The notes below the pieces were generated by a model. It searched no databases. It worked only from the letters and a program-made list of their open reading frames with translations, and was not told where the DNA came from. The position numbers and the translations under genes are program-made. 28,497 bases of DNA from Bacillota bacterium. GTDB lineage: Bacteria > Bacillota > UBA4882 > UBA8346. Shown one piece after another: positions 14,117 to 22,150 of the stretch (position 1 is the first letter of the stretch; the number at the start of each line of letters is the position of its first letter). The DNA lies in contig JAEYGI010000066.1 of NCBI GenBank assembly GCA_023402395.1, positions 1 through 28,497 of the forward strand, given 5' to 3'.

Positions 14117-15202
14117 ATGGAACGCAAATTAAAAGTGGGTATCCTGGGGGGAACCGGGATGGTGGGGCAACGCTTCGCCACGCTTTTGGCGAACCACCCT
14201 TGGTTTGAAGTGGCGGTGGTGGCCGCCAGTGAGCGATCGGCCGGGAAAACCTATGCCGAAGCGTTACAAAATCGGTGGAGCCAAGTAGGCCCGATCCCGG
14301 AATCCATCGGAAAACTGGTAGTCAAAAACGTGCAGGAGATTGAAGCCATCGGCCAAGCGGCTGATTTTGTCTTTTGCGCGGTGGACATGAGCAAAGATGA
14401 GATCCGGGAACTTGAGGAGAGATACGCCAAGGCGGAGATACCGGTGGTCTCCAACAATTCGGCCCATCGTTTCACGCCCGATGTACCGATGCTGATTCCG
14501 GAGGTCAACCCGGAGCATCTCGGGATTATTGCCAAACAACGCGCCCGGTTAGGGGCGAAAACCGGCTTTATTGCGGTCAAGCCGAATTGCTCGATCCAGA
14601 GTTACGTTCCGCCGCTGCATATTTTAAAAGAATTTCAGCCGCTCAAGGTTGCCGTCAGCACCTTTCAGGCGATCTCCGGCGCGGGCAAAACCTTTAAAGA
14701 CTGGCCGGAAATGCTCGATAACGTAATCCCCTTCATCAAGGGCGAGGAAGAAAAAAGTGAGCAAGAGCCCTTGAAGATCTGGGGCCGGATCGAAGGGGAT
14801 GCCATTGTCAACGCCACTGAACCGGTGATCGGCGCCCAGTGCATCCGGGTTCCGGTCAGTGACGGCCACCTGGCCACGGTTTCAGTGTCATTCGCCCGGA
14901 AACCGGAGCGATCCGAGATATTGAAGTTATGGGCCGAGTTCCAGGGCCGGCCGCAACAATTGAATCTGCCCAGCGCGCCACGGCAATTTGTCAAGTATTT
15001 CGAAGAGGAGAACCGGCCGCAGACCAAGCTGGATCGGGATTTTGAGAACGGCATGGGCATTACGGTCGGACGGCTTCGCGAAGATCCGCTCTTTGATTAC
15101 AGGTTTGTCGCGCTTTCCCACAACACCTTGCGCGGCGCGGCCGGCGGCGGCGTGCTCACCGCCGAGTTATTGGTCGCCGAGGGGTATATTACCCGGAAAT
15201 AA
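14117..15202 (+). CDS. asd: Aspartate-semialdehyde dehydrogenase
   Basis: This 361-residue enzyme reduces aspartyl phosphate to aspartate semialdehyde for lysine/diaminopimelate, threonine and methionine synthesis. The N-terminal nucleotide-binding loop is GILGGTGMVGQRF; the catalytic cysteine is Cys158 in KPNCSIQ; the His of the active site is in SDGHLATVSV. The sequence type, with the KPNCSIQSY block and the long C-terminal GRLREDPLFDYRFVALSHNTLRGAAGG, is the archaeal/fungal-like branch that some Bacillota also use. ATG 14117 follows GAGGTGA by 5 bases; an upstream in-frame GTG overlaps that site. A terminator follows, so it forms its own unit. Confidence 0.93.
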   Translation: MERKLKVGILGGTGMVGQRFATLLANHPWFEVAVVAASERSAGKTYAEALQNRWSQVGPIPESIGKLVVKNVQEIEAIGQAADFVFCAVDMSKDEIRELEERYAKAEIPVVSNNSAHRFTPDVPMLIPEVNPEHLGIIAKQRARLGAKTGFIAVKPNCSIQSYVPPLHILKEFQPLKVAVSTFQAISGAGKTFKDWPEMLDNVIPFIKGEEEKSEQEPLKIWGRIEGDAIVNATEPVIGAQCIRVPVSDGHLATVSVSFARKPERSEILKLWAEFQGRPQQLNLPSAPRQFVKYFEEENRPQTKLDRDFENGMGITVGRLREDPLFDYRFVALSHNTLRGAAGGGVLTAELLVAEGYITRK

Positions 15203-15218
15203 GGATGGGTCGTGGCTG

Positions 15219-15246
15219 ACGGGGCGAGAATTCGCCCCGTTTCTTT
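15219..15246 (+). terminator. Rho-independent terminator after asd
   Basis: ACGGGGCGA / TCGCCCCGT 9-bp stem with a 4-base loop, then TTCTTTT. Confidence 0.85.
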
Positions 15247-15360
15247 TGCCGGAAGGAAAAGAGCCGGTTGAAGCAGGTTTGGCGATGATAAACAGGAATT
15301 ATTCAACGGCCGGGGAATATTACTGATCAAACCGGGCCGATGATGGAAGGAGGCGCTGGG

Positions 15361-16533
15361 GTGAACCGAGGCAAATCTGGGCAATGCAATGAAGACGGCC
15401 AGATTTTGGGTTTTGATTGCGCTCAAAGTGGAACCGCGCCAACCGGCCCTGATCTGGAGCCGGTTTGTGGATGGTCGGGTCCGTTTTACCAGGTTCATGC
15501 CAGCCCGTTCCTGATCTTTATTGGGGTATGGATTATCGGCGCGATATGGGCGATAGTACAATTAGGCCCCGAGAGTCGCCTGGCCTTGCTTCTATTGGCC
15601 GTTACGCCACCGATTGCGTATATGTCATTCATTTTGTACATGGACCGCCGCGAACCGGAACCGGTTCTGGTGGTGCTGAAGGTGATGGCGCTGGGAGCCT
15701 TGAGCGCCATCCCGGCCGCTGGCATCGAGTTCGGCCTCGACCGGCTCCCGCTCTTTCAAACCCCGGGGCTGGCCGGCGCGGCCCTCAACTCCTTCATTAA
15801 AATCGCTCCGGTGGAGGAGGCCGTCAAACTTGGGGCGGTATGGTGGTTCTTCCGGAAGAATGATTGCTTTAATGAGGAGAATGACGGGATCGTTTACGTC
15901 GGAGCCAGCGCGCTGGGGTTTGCTCTCCTTGAAAACCTGCTGTTCGTCATGGCGCTGGGTTTTGATACCGGACTTAGCCGGGCGCTGACCGCCATCCCGC
16001 TTCACACTTTTACCGGAGTGATTATGGGCTATTTCGTGGGTTTGGCAAAATTCGCCCCGGCGCGGAGCAGATTATTGATCGGGCGGGGGTTCGGGTTGGC
16101 TTATTTCATCCATGCCGTTTATGATATGGTCGGGATGTCCGATTCCTGGCCGGGCCTTCTCCTGTTCCCAATCGTCATCGTATTGTCGGTCGGCGGTATT
16201 ATTTATCTGAACAAAGGCAGGATGTTGTCTTTAAGGCGCTGGCGGCCGCCGCTTTCCGAGAGCGGCGGCGAACCGGCTCCGGTGCGGCCCGAGGAGGGTC
16301 CTTCCCTCAAAAGCCCTTCACAAGCCTGGAAGCTGATCGTCTCCCGTTCTTTATTTTCGTTGTGCGCCATTTTCTGGATGGCGGTGGCGCTCCTCTGTTC
16401 CGATCCTAATTCCGGATTGACCCTGGAGGAGTGCGTCCCGGCCGGAATTCTCGTCACCTTTTTGCCGGTGTGGATCGGGATTATGCTTAAAGTATCCTAC
16501 CGCCGGCGCCGCAATCTTCCCCGTGACGGTTGA
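15361..16533 (+). CDS. PrsW-family intramembrane metalloprotease
   Basis: This 390-residue membrane protein carries the PrsW signature: YMDRREPEP before the first conserved helix pair, EE at 152-153 (PVEEAVKL), EN at 191-192 (LLENLLF), and His215 and His251 within later helices. These acidic and histidine residues are the expected metal-site set. Bacillus PrsW cleaves anti-sigma factor RsiW, but homologues act on various targets. About eight hydrophobic segments are visible, including a C-terminal pair after a charged loop (about 285-320). The roughly 45-residue N-terminus before the first helix is unusual and holds three Cys. The start is GTG 15361 because AGGAGG (15348-15353) is 7 bases upstream. 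A GNAT gene follows after 36 bases. Confidence 0.8.
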   Translation: MNRGKSGQCNEDGQILGFDCAQSGTAPTGPDLEPVCGWSGPFYQVHASPFLIFIGVWIIGAIWAIVQLGPESRLALLLLAVTPPIAYMSFILYMDRREPEPVLVVLKVMALGALSAIPAAGIEFGLDRLPLFQTPGLAGAALNSFIKIAPVEEAVKLGAVWWFFRKNDCFNEENDGIVYVGASALGFALLENLLFVMALGFDTGLSRALTAIPLHTFTGVIMGYFVGLAKFAPARSRLLIGRGFGLAYFIHAVYDMVGMSDSWPGLLLFPIVIVLSVGGIIYLNKGRMLSLRRWRPPLSESGGEPAPVRPEEGPSLKSPSQAWKLIVSRSLFSLCAIFWMAVALLCSDPNSGLTLEECVPAGILVTFLPVWIGIMLKVSYRRRRNLPRDG

Positions 16534-16569
16534 CAATATCAATTCGTGATGAAAGGATGATGAGCTAAG

Positions 16570-17052
16570 ATGATTCGGGAATTGACGGAAGACCGGGAAT
16601 TGCTGGACAGCGCCCCACTGGTCCGGGAAGCGTTTGGGACGGTAGCCCGGGAGATGGGATTGACCGTGGCCAACTGTCCCTCGAACCCCGCGTTTATCAC
16701 GCCTGAGAAAATGCTGGAGCTGAAGTCCAAAGGCCTTCGCTGCTACGGATATTTCGTCGGCGATTATCAGGTGGGGTTTATCGCCATCGAGAACGCCGGC
16801 GGCGGAACTTTTTATCTTGAAAAACTGGCGGTATTGGCCGATTTCCGGCACAACGGCAATGGCCGGCAATTGATGGACCATGCCTGCGCTTTGATCCGGA
16901 ACTGGGGCGGGCGGAAGGTCTCGGTGGCCTTGATCAATGAAAACGGAGTTCTCAAGGAATGGTACAGGAATTACGGTTTTGTCGAGACCGGGACCAAGAA
17001 CTTTCCGCAACTACCATTTACCGTTTGTTTTATGGAAAAAAACATTGAATGA
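16570..17052 (+). CDS. GNAT-family N-acetyltransferase
   Basis: This 160-residue protein has a GNAT fold. Motif A is FYLEKLAVLADFRHNGNGRQ (about 79-98), where RHNGNG is the acetyl-CoA pyrophosphate loop, and the motif-B end is VLKEWYRNYGFVETG. The substrate is unknown. The ATG follows AAGGATGATGAG, a loose ribosome-binding site. It lies 36 bases after the PrsW gene in the same direction and is probably co-transcribed with it. Confidence 0.8.
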   Translation: MIRELTEDRELLDSAPLVREAFGTVAREMGLTVANCPSNPAFITPEKMLELKSKGLRCYGYFVGDYQVGFIAIENAGGGTFYLEKLAVLADFRHNGNGRQLMDHACALIRNWGGRKVSVALINENGVLKEWYRNYGFVETGTKNFPQLPFTVCFMEKNIE

Positions 17053-17104
17053 GTGATAACCGGTCATGAGTGAGAATCTGAGTTGAGCCATATTAAACAA
17101 GCGA

Positions 17105-17128
17105 TTCTCCGGTTCGTGCCCGGAGAAA
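17105..17128 (+). other. Hairpin between the GNAT and LysE genes
   Basis: TTCTCCGG / CCGGAGAA, perfect 8 bp with a short loop, no T tract. A second weaker stem GGAACC / GGTTTCC follows at 17130-17150. No known riboswitch is recognised. Confidence 0.35.
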
Positions 17129-17232
17129 AGGAACCCGGCCCCCTGGTTTCCGGCTGAGATTCGCCACGGGATGCGGCGGGATGGGGGTGGGATACCGGAA
17201 CGCAGGTTCTTTGCGATAAAGGAGGGGTCCAA

Positions 17233-17877
17233 TTGTATCTTTCCGGGATGGAATGGTTATCCTTTATTGGAATTGTTATTTTACTGGTGATCTTCCCCGG
17301 TCCCAACACCGTGTTGATTTTGCGGTCGGCGGGACTGTCGGGCCGGCGGGCCGGGTTAAGCGGCGTGGCGGGGATTGCGGCTGCGCTTTATGTACATGCG
17401 GCTGCTTCGGTGCTGGGGCTGTCGGTTTTGATTTCGACCTCAACCGCACTTTACCGGGCCATAAAGATTTTAGGGGCCGGGTATTTGATCTATCTGGGAA
17501 TCCGGGATATTATCAACGCCATCGGAAAAAAGCATCAGGACTCCGCCGGCCCCGGGCCATCGGCTCTGGCTGATGAAGCCGGCTTGGGGTCGGCGTTTCT
17601 CAAGGGTTTCGTCTCCAATCTCCTCAATCCAAAGGTGGCGCTGTTCTTTATCTCGCTTTTTCCCCAGTTTATCCGCGAGCCCCATGCCGCTTGGATCGAT
17701 TCCTTGTTGTTGACCGTGGTTTATTCCCTGATTTCGGCCGCTTGGTATATCACCCTTACGTTCCTGGCGGCGGGATTGAGCCGCTGGCTGGAGCGGGATG
17801 CGGTTCAACGCCGGATCAAACTCAGCTCCGGCCTGCTGCTGACCGGTTTGGGCGTGAAGGTAATGGCCGAGCGCTAA
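17233..17877 (+). CDS. LysE/RhtB-family amino-acid exporter
   Basis: This 214-residue membrane protein has the LysE family layout: six hydrophobic segments, the IFPGPNTVLILRSA motif at the end of helix 1, and GFVSNLLNPKVALFFISLFPQF before helix 4. Members export lysine, homoserine, threonine or other small molecules; the substrate cannot be assigned here. The start is TTG at 17233, set by GGAGG 7 bases upstream. The radical SAM gene follows within about 40 bases, so the two may be co-transcribed. Confidence 0.85.
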   Translation: MYLSGMEWLSFIGIVILLVIFPGPNTVLILRSAGLSGRRAGLSGVAGIAAALYVHAAASVLGLSVLISTSTALYRAIKILGAGYLIYLGIRDIINAIGKKHQDSAGPGPSALADEAGLGSAFLKGFVSNLLNPKVALFFISLFPQFIREPHAAWIDSLLLTVVYSLISAAWYITLTFLAAGLSRWLERDAVQRRIKLSSGLLLTGLGVKVMAER

Positions 17878-17914
17878 CCAGTATTTAAAACCAGAAATGG
17901 AGAGTAACCCAACG

Positions 17915-19546
17915 ATGCCGATGGCCGCCCCGCCCCTGAATATCCTGCTCATCAACCCCAGCTCGCTCCGGTTCACCGTGCCCGCCGCGCCGCTCGGCCT
18001 GTCGCGGCTGGCCGCCTGTCTCCCGGAGGAGATGACGGTGTGGGGCATGGATCTGAACGTCTTCAAATGGATCTTCGGCCTGGATCAAGCGTCGATCCTG
18101 GCCACCGTCGAAAATTATCTGGCCCAGGCGGTCCGGGCCGGATGCGGGCCGGATCTGATCGGGATCACCGTCTACCAGGAAACGATGGCGGAGGCGGCGG
18201 CCATCGCCGGCCTGGGCCGGAAATACGGCGCAGTGATCGTGGCCGGCGGGATTCAACCCACCCTGTTTCCCGACGAAATGCCGCCGGCCTTTGACTTCCT
18301 GGTACGGGGCGCCGGCGAGATTCCGTTCGCCGCCTTGATCGAACTGCTCGACCACGAACGAAACTGTGATGATGCCCATCATCACCACCATCATTCGCTC
18401 CCGGCCGGGCTTTCATATTACCGGCCCGGCTCCGGATGGAACCATATCGGGCCGCCGGCAACGGCCCCGCAACAAGAAATTTTGCCGCGCCGCGATATTT
18501 TTGACCGCTTCAATCTGGAGTTCCGCTATTATTCGGCCCGGGTGCTGAGTTCCTCGGGCTGTCCTTACGCTTGCTCCTTTTGCGTCAATTCCGAGTACGC
18601 CCGGCGCGAATGGCTGGCCCGGCCGGCCGAAGCGGTTTTCGCCGAAATCGGCGCGGCGCTGAGGGAGCCGGCCGTGACCGAGATCGCTTTCTCCGACGAT
18701 CAGTTCCTGGGGTTTACCGAGTCCGATTACAGGCGGGCTTTCCGGATTTTGAGGAGCATTGAGGCGATTTCCCGGACACGGAACCTCCGGGTCAATCTCC
18801 AGGTCCGGGCCGATCAGTTCCTGAAAGCCGTGGCGGCAGTGCCGGAACTGGCCGGAGTCCTTCAAGCCATCAACCGTAATTTCCATGACGAAAGCGCGGC
18901 CGTCAGCGTCAAACTTCACGGCCGGCCGGTGCGCGGCCTTTCCCTGGATATCGGAATCGAGTCGTTCCTGGACGAGCGGTTGGCCTTATTCGAGAAAGGA
19001 CTGACCGCCCGGGACAATCTGGAAGCGGTCCGGCTGGCCCGGAAACTCGGGGTGGACCTCGGCGTGTATATGATCCTGTTCACCCCGGAGATTACGCTGG
19101 AACAGATCGCGCAAGAACTAGCTGTTTATTTCCAAGAGTATCTGGCCACCGACCATTTTTCCAAAGCCGCGTTCCTCAACTTCTTTCAGGAATTAATCCC
19201 CTACCGGGGCACCGCCGTCTACCGGCGGCTGCGGGAAACGGGCCGGCTGGTTGAGGAAGAGGGTTATGCCGGATTCCGGTTCCAGGATTCGCGGGTCGCG
19301 GCCTTTTACGTATTGTATCTCTATCAGCTTCAGAGCGGGGAACTGGAGCGGCTGGATACTTCCGAAGCCATGCTGGAGCGGATCGATCACTTGCTCCGCC
19401 TGGCCCGGGAGGCCGGGGGAGACCCGGAGCTGGAGACGGTTCTTTCCGGTGTGGTCTGTGAGCTGAAGGACCCGGAGTGGATTGGCGAGCTGTACGACCG
19501 GATTGCCGTGGGCCTGGCAATCCGAGGAATTCCGGCCAGCCATTAG
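17915..19546 (+). CDS. Radical SAM protein with N-terminal B12-binding-type domain
   Basis: This roughly 543-residue protein has a cobalamin-binding-like Rossmann domain (about 1-150: NILLINPSS, DLIGITVYQ, VIVAGGIQPTLFPDEM, FLVRGAGE) and a radical SAM barrel with CxxxCxxC at Cys216, Cys220 and Cys223 (SSGCPYACSFCVNS). The classical DxHxxG cobalamin motif is absent, so base-off B12 binding is uncertain. The C-terminal third (about 400-540) is helical, as in B12-radical SAM proteins of unknown reaction. A natural run of six His is at 155-160, between the two domains. ATG 17915 follows GGAGAG; ATG 17897 is also in frame. No product can be named. Confidence 0.8.
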   Translation: MPMAAPPLNILLINPSSLRFTVPAAPLGLSRLAACLPEEMTVWGMDLNVFKWIFGLDQASILATVENYLAQAVRAGCGPDLIGITVYQETMAEAAAIAGLGRKYGAVIVAGGIQPTLFPDEMPPAFDFLVRGAGEIPFAALIELLDHERNCDDAHHHHHHSLPAGLSYYRPGSGWNHIGPPATAPQQEILPRRDIFDRFNLEFRYYSARVLSSSGCPYACSFCVNSEYARREWLARPAEAVFAEIGAALREPAVTEIAFSDDQFLGFTESDYRRAFRILRSIEAISRTRNLRVNLQVRADQFLKAVAAVPELAGVLQAINRNFHDESAAVSVKLHGRPVRGLSLDIGIESFLDERLALFEKGLTARDNLEAVRLARKLGVDLGVYMILFTPEITLEQIAQELAVYFQEYLATDHFSKAAFLNFFQELIPYRGTAVYRRLRETGRLVEEEGYAGFRFQDSRVAAFYVLYLYQLQSGELERLDTSEAMLERIDHLLRLAREAGGDPELETVLSGVVCELKDPEWIGELYDRIAVGLAIRGIPASH

Positions 19547-19560
19547 CGGCGGCAGATGGC

Positions 19561-19589
19561 TTGATCCGGAGCCCCGGTTATTGTATAAT
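19561..19589 (+). promoter_or_regulatory. Promoter for the ABC-F leader
   Basis: TTGATC (19561-19566), 17-base spacer, perfect TATAAT (19584-19589). Transcription from about 19596 would give a 350-nt leader before the ABC-F start. Confidence 0.6.
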
Positions 19590-19676
19590 ATATAAGTTGA
19601 AATAAATTTTGTGAATAAGCTTCCCATCCTTAAAGCACGGCTGGGAAGGGCAACGTCAGTATTTATTTCAACTTAT
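19590..19676. repeat. Palindromic element with AAGTTGAA ends in the ABC-F leader
   Basis: Perfect 14-bp arms AAGTTGAAATAAAT (19594-19607) and ATTTATTTCAACTT (19661-19674). Inside is a smaller stem CTTCCC / GGGAAG. The arms share the TATAAGTTGAA motif with repeats at 13815, 8581 and 22809. Confidence 0.6.
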
Positions 19677-19752
19677 GAATCAAGGGAAATATGTCGCAAT
19701 TGATCTGGGTGTTCAAAAACTTATTGCGACATATCTAGAAGCATCGTTATGA
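19675..19752 (+). other. 25-codon open frame resembling a TnpB RuvC-I segment
   Basis: ATG to TGA encodes a short peptide containing YVAIDLGVQKLIATYL. IDLGVxxL is the pattern of the first RuvC motif in IS200/IS605 TnpB. No Shine-Dalgarno is visible, and the frame contains the 12-bp palindrome ATATGTCGCAAT / ATTGCGACATAT (19689-19700 / 19723-19734), which itself forces much of the sequence. It could be a TnpB remnant, a leader peptide or chance. Confidence 0.25.
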
Positions 19753-19768
19753 AAGGAAGGTATTTTTA

Positions 19769-19911
19769 GGGATGCGCCAGATCTAACCAGCTTCAGAAAA
19801 GCTTTGGTTAGATGCATTCCCGAATCCGGGAAGGCGGTTTCGCCGTGCCTTCTTCGGTTAATTCCTTTTGAATGAACGCCATGGGAAGCTGTATCTTGCC
19901 ATGGCTTTTTT
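19769..19911 (+). promoter_or_regulatory. Hairpin series with terminator just upstream of the ABC-F gene
   Basis: Hairpin 1: ATCTAACC (19781-19788) with GGTTAGAT (19806-19813), extended inside by AGCTT/AAGCT and outside by GGGATGC/GCATTCCC. Hairpin 2: GAAGGC/GCCTTC near 19830-19852. Terminator: GCCATGG (19878-19884) / CCATGGC (19899-19905) then six Ts. A micro-frame ATG CGC CAG ATC TAA (19772-19786), preceded by AAAGGAAGG, ends inside hairpin 1. This is the layout of ribosome-mediated attenuation known for antibiotic-resistance ABC-F genes, but the pairing switch is not proven. Confidence 0.5.
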
Positions 19912-19945
19912 GCGTCCATTCGCAAGCATTCAAGGGGGAATCACG

Positions 19946-21637
19946 ATGAGTTATCTTCAAGTAAAACAACTTGTCAAATCATACGGGGACCGGGCGGTTC
20001 TGGACGGCATCGGGTTTGACGTCAATGCCGGCGAGCGGGTTGGGCTGGTCGGCGCCAATGGCGCCGGCAAGACGACCTTAATGCGGATCCTGGCCGGACT
20101 GGAAGAGCCCGACCAGGGACAGGTCCGCGCCGCGGGACGCTTCGGCTACCTGCCGCAAAGCCCGGAACCGTTCGCCGGAACGCTGGAAGAGTATTTCCGG
20201 GGGTACGCCGGGGCCGGCGAAGCCCCGGCCAAACTGGTCCGGCAGGCCGGGCTCCCCGCCGGGCTGCTCCAGAGCAGGTTCGCCGACTTGAGCGGCGGGG
20301 AGAAAACCCGGGCCGGCCTGGCCCGGGTCCTGGGGTCCGGCCCGGAATGGCTGTTGCTCGACGAGCCTACCAATCATCTCGATCTGGCGGGGATCGACTG
20401 GCTGACCGAGGCCATCCGCCGCTTTTTTGGCGCGGTGCTGGTCATCTCCCATGACCGGCGCTTCCTTGATCAGACCGTGACCCGGATCCTGGAGCTGGAG
20501 GCCGGCCAGCTGCGCGACTATACCGGCAATTACTCGTTTTACGCCGGCCAGAAACAACTGCAGCGGACCAGGGACGAGGAGGAATACCAGGCCTACCTCG
20601 CGGAGAAGCGCCGCCTGACCGAAGCCTTCCGGGACAAGATGGATCAGGCGGCCCGGACCGGGAAGATCAAGGGGCCGCGCAATTCACCGGAGACGAGGAA
20701 AAGCCAGGATCACGATTTCTATGCCGGAAAGGCCAAGAAGGTGGCGAAAAAGGCCAAGGCCATCGAAAAACGCCTCGAAATGCTGGAGCCCAAGGCGAAA
20801 CCGGCGGCCAATCCCCGCATCTGGCTGGAGCTGGATTCGAAGGAAGGGGCTGTCTCGAAGATCCTGGCCGAGGGGACGGATCTGGCCAAAAGCTTCGCGG
20901 GCCGCTCGATCCTGGCCGGGATCGGATTTCAGATCCCCAATGGCGCGCGAATCGCGCTTACCGGACCCAACGGTTCGGGCAAAACCACCCTGCTGCGGCT
21001 GATCACCGGCGAGCTGACGCCGGATCGCGGTTCGTTGCGGCTGGCGCCTTCGGTCCGGTTGGGCCTGATCGACCAGGAATTGCGGTTTTTGGATGATGAA
21101 CGGCGGATCGTGGACGAAGTGGCGGCCGTGGCATCCAACCCGGTCGCGGTCAGGAATCTCCTGGGCTGCTTACTCTTTCGCGGCGACGCCGTTTTTAAGC
21201 GGATCGGCGTGCTGAGCCGGGGCGAACGGGTCCGGGTGGCGCTGGCCAAACTGATCCTCTCCGGCTGCAATCTATTGCTGCTGGATGAACCCACCAACCA
21301 TCTCGACCTGCCGTCCCGGGAAGCGGTGGAGGAGGCGTTGCTCGATTATCCCGGAACCATGCTCTTGGTCTCGCATGATCGCTATTTTCTGGAGAAGCTG
21401 TCCACCATGGTCTGGAGTCTGGACGGGGGCGGATTGGCCGTTTTCTCCGGCGGGTTCCAGGAGTATGAGGAAGCGCGGCGGCGTCCCAAGGAGCGCGACC
21501 CGGATCAACGGCTGGTGCTGGAGACGAAGCTGGCGCTGCTGAGCGCGGCCATGTCCGGCGCCGCCGCCGGAGAGATGGAGCGGCTGGAACGGGAATATCT
21601 GGCGGTTGCGGCCGAGTTGCGCCAATGGCGTAACTGA
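19946..21637 (+). CDS. ABC-F family ATPase, possible ribosome-protection protein
   Basis: This 563-residue soluble protein has two ABC domains and no membrane segments, the ABC-F layout. Domain 1: Walker A GANGAGKTT (about 36-44), signature LSGGEKTR (115-122), Walker B LLLDEPTNHLD (136-146). A basic linker (about 205-290, many K and R) would reach toward the peptidyl-transferase centre. Domain 2: GPNGSGKTT (about 340-348), signature altered to LSRGERVR, and LLLLDEPTNHLD. ABC-F proteins act on the ribosome, either in translation or in displacing antibiotics. The attenuator-like leader favours drug-inducible protection (inference). ATG 19946 follows GGGGGA by 6 bases; longer frames cross the terminator. 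The exact subfamily is not resolved. Confidence 0.85.
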   Translation: MSYLQVKQLVKSYGDRAVLDGIGFDVNAGERVGLVGANGAGKTTLMRILAGLEEPDQGQVRAAGRFGYLPQSPEPFAGTLEEYFRGYAGAGEAPAKLVRQAGLPAGLLQSRFADLSGGEKTRAGLARVLGSGPEWLLLDEPTNHLDLAGIDWLTEAIRRFFGAVLVISHDRRFLDQTVTRILELEAGQLRDYTGNYSFYAGQKQLQRTRDEEEYQAYLAEKRRLTEAFRDKMDQAARTGKIKGPRNSPETRKSQDHDFYAGKAKKVAKKAKAIEKRLEMLEPKAKPAANPRIWLELDSKEGAVSKILAEGTDLAKSFAGRSILAGIGFQIPNGARIALTGPNGSGKTTLLRLITGELTPDRGSLRLAPSVRLGLIDQELRFLDDERRIVDEVAAVASNPVAVRNLLGCLLFRGDAVFKRIGVLSRGERVRVALAKLILSGCNLLLLDEPTNHLDLPSREAVEEALLDYPGTMLLVSHDRYFLEKLSTMVWSLDGGGLAVFSGGFQEYEEARRRPKERDPDQRLVLETKLALLSAAMSGAAAGEMERLEREYLAVAAELRQWRN

Positions 21638-21677
21638 CCCAGTGGATATGGAAACCGGCTTCGCCGGCTGGATTTGC

Positions 21678-21720
21678 GCCCGAGCCAACCCGGAAATTGT
21701 TTTTCCGGGTTGGCTCGGGC
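21678..21720. terminator. Long perfect hairpin after the ABC-F gene
   Basis: 19-bp perfect arms GCCCGAGCCAACCCGGAAA (21678-21696) and TTTCCGGGTTGGCTCGGGC (21702-21720) with a 5-base loop. No T tract follows, so it may stop or protect transcripts only partly; it may equally be a repeat element. Confidence 0.5.
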
Positions 21721-22050
21721 ACCCGTCATTTCCGGAAAAGTCCTTTCCGTTGATTTGGCATGGCCGGGCGGGACCGTTCCGGGGTTGGATGACCCGGACC
21801 GGCCGCCCGGCCAACCCGTCCGGCCGCCGGGCATTTCCGGAAAACCATTTTCCGGCAATTCGCGGCGCCAAAACCATTTGGGAAAATGATTTTCCATCAG
21901 GCAGGCTTACGGGACATGATGTATAGACGTATATCAGAAATTTAATGTCCCAAAATGGGGTTAAATCCCTCGGCTCAGCCGAAACCTTTAGTGAAGAAAA
22001 TTGAAAAATCCGATGTTGGGATTGACCTATCCTCCAGCTCCTTCCCTGAG

Positions 22051-22150
22051 AAGGAAGGAGAGTGGCCATTCGCCGGACGTGTGCTGAAACTCGTTTAGCG
22101 TTCTAAAGCTTTTAGGCCCCGGAGGCGTCGGTTACTCTTCCCTGTGAGGG
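22051..22150 (+). repeat. 100-bp structured direct repeat, copy 1
   Basis: Identical to 22594-22693 except for one base (T in GGTTACTC versus C). The ends pair (AGAGTGGCC with GGTNACTCT) and an inner CTAAAGCTTTTAG forms a small hairpin. Left of this copy CTCCTTCC / GGAAGGAG forms a hairpin. Confidence 0.85.

Noticed and set aside
15427..15440. AGTGGAACCGCG, identical to a T-box core, followed by the inverted repeat AACCGGC / GCCGGTT
   Set aside because: It lies inside the PrsW reading frame after a good ribosome-binding site and start, there is no T tract after the hairpin, and no Stem I with a specifier loop is evident.
17150..17165. GGCTGAGATTCGCC, reminiscent of the CUGAGA of TPP riboswitches; a similar GGCTGAGATTGGCC is at 309-322
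   Set aside because: The second TPP box (CUGAUCUGGAUAAU-like) is missing at both sites and the downstream genes are not thiamine-related. The shared string is short.
21606..21926. 106-codon plus-strand frame and overlapping minus-strand frames after the ABC-F gene
   Set aside because: They are produced by palindromic repeats that stay open on both strands, overlap the ABC-F end and have no ribosome-binding site.
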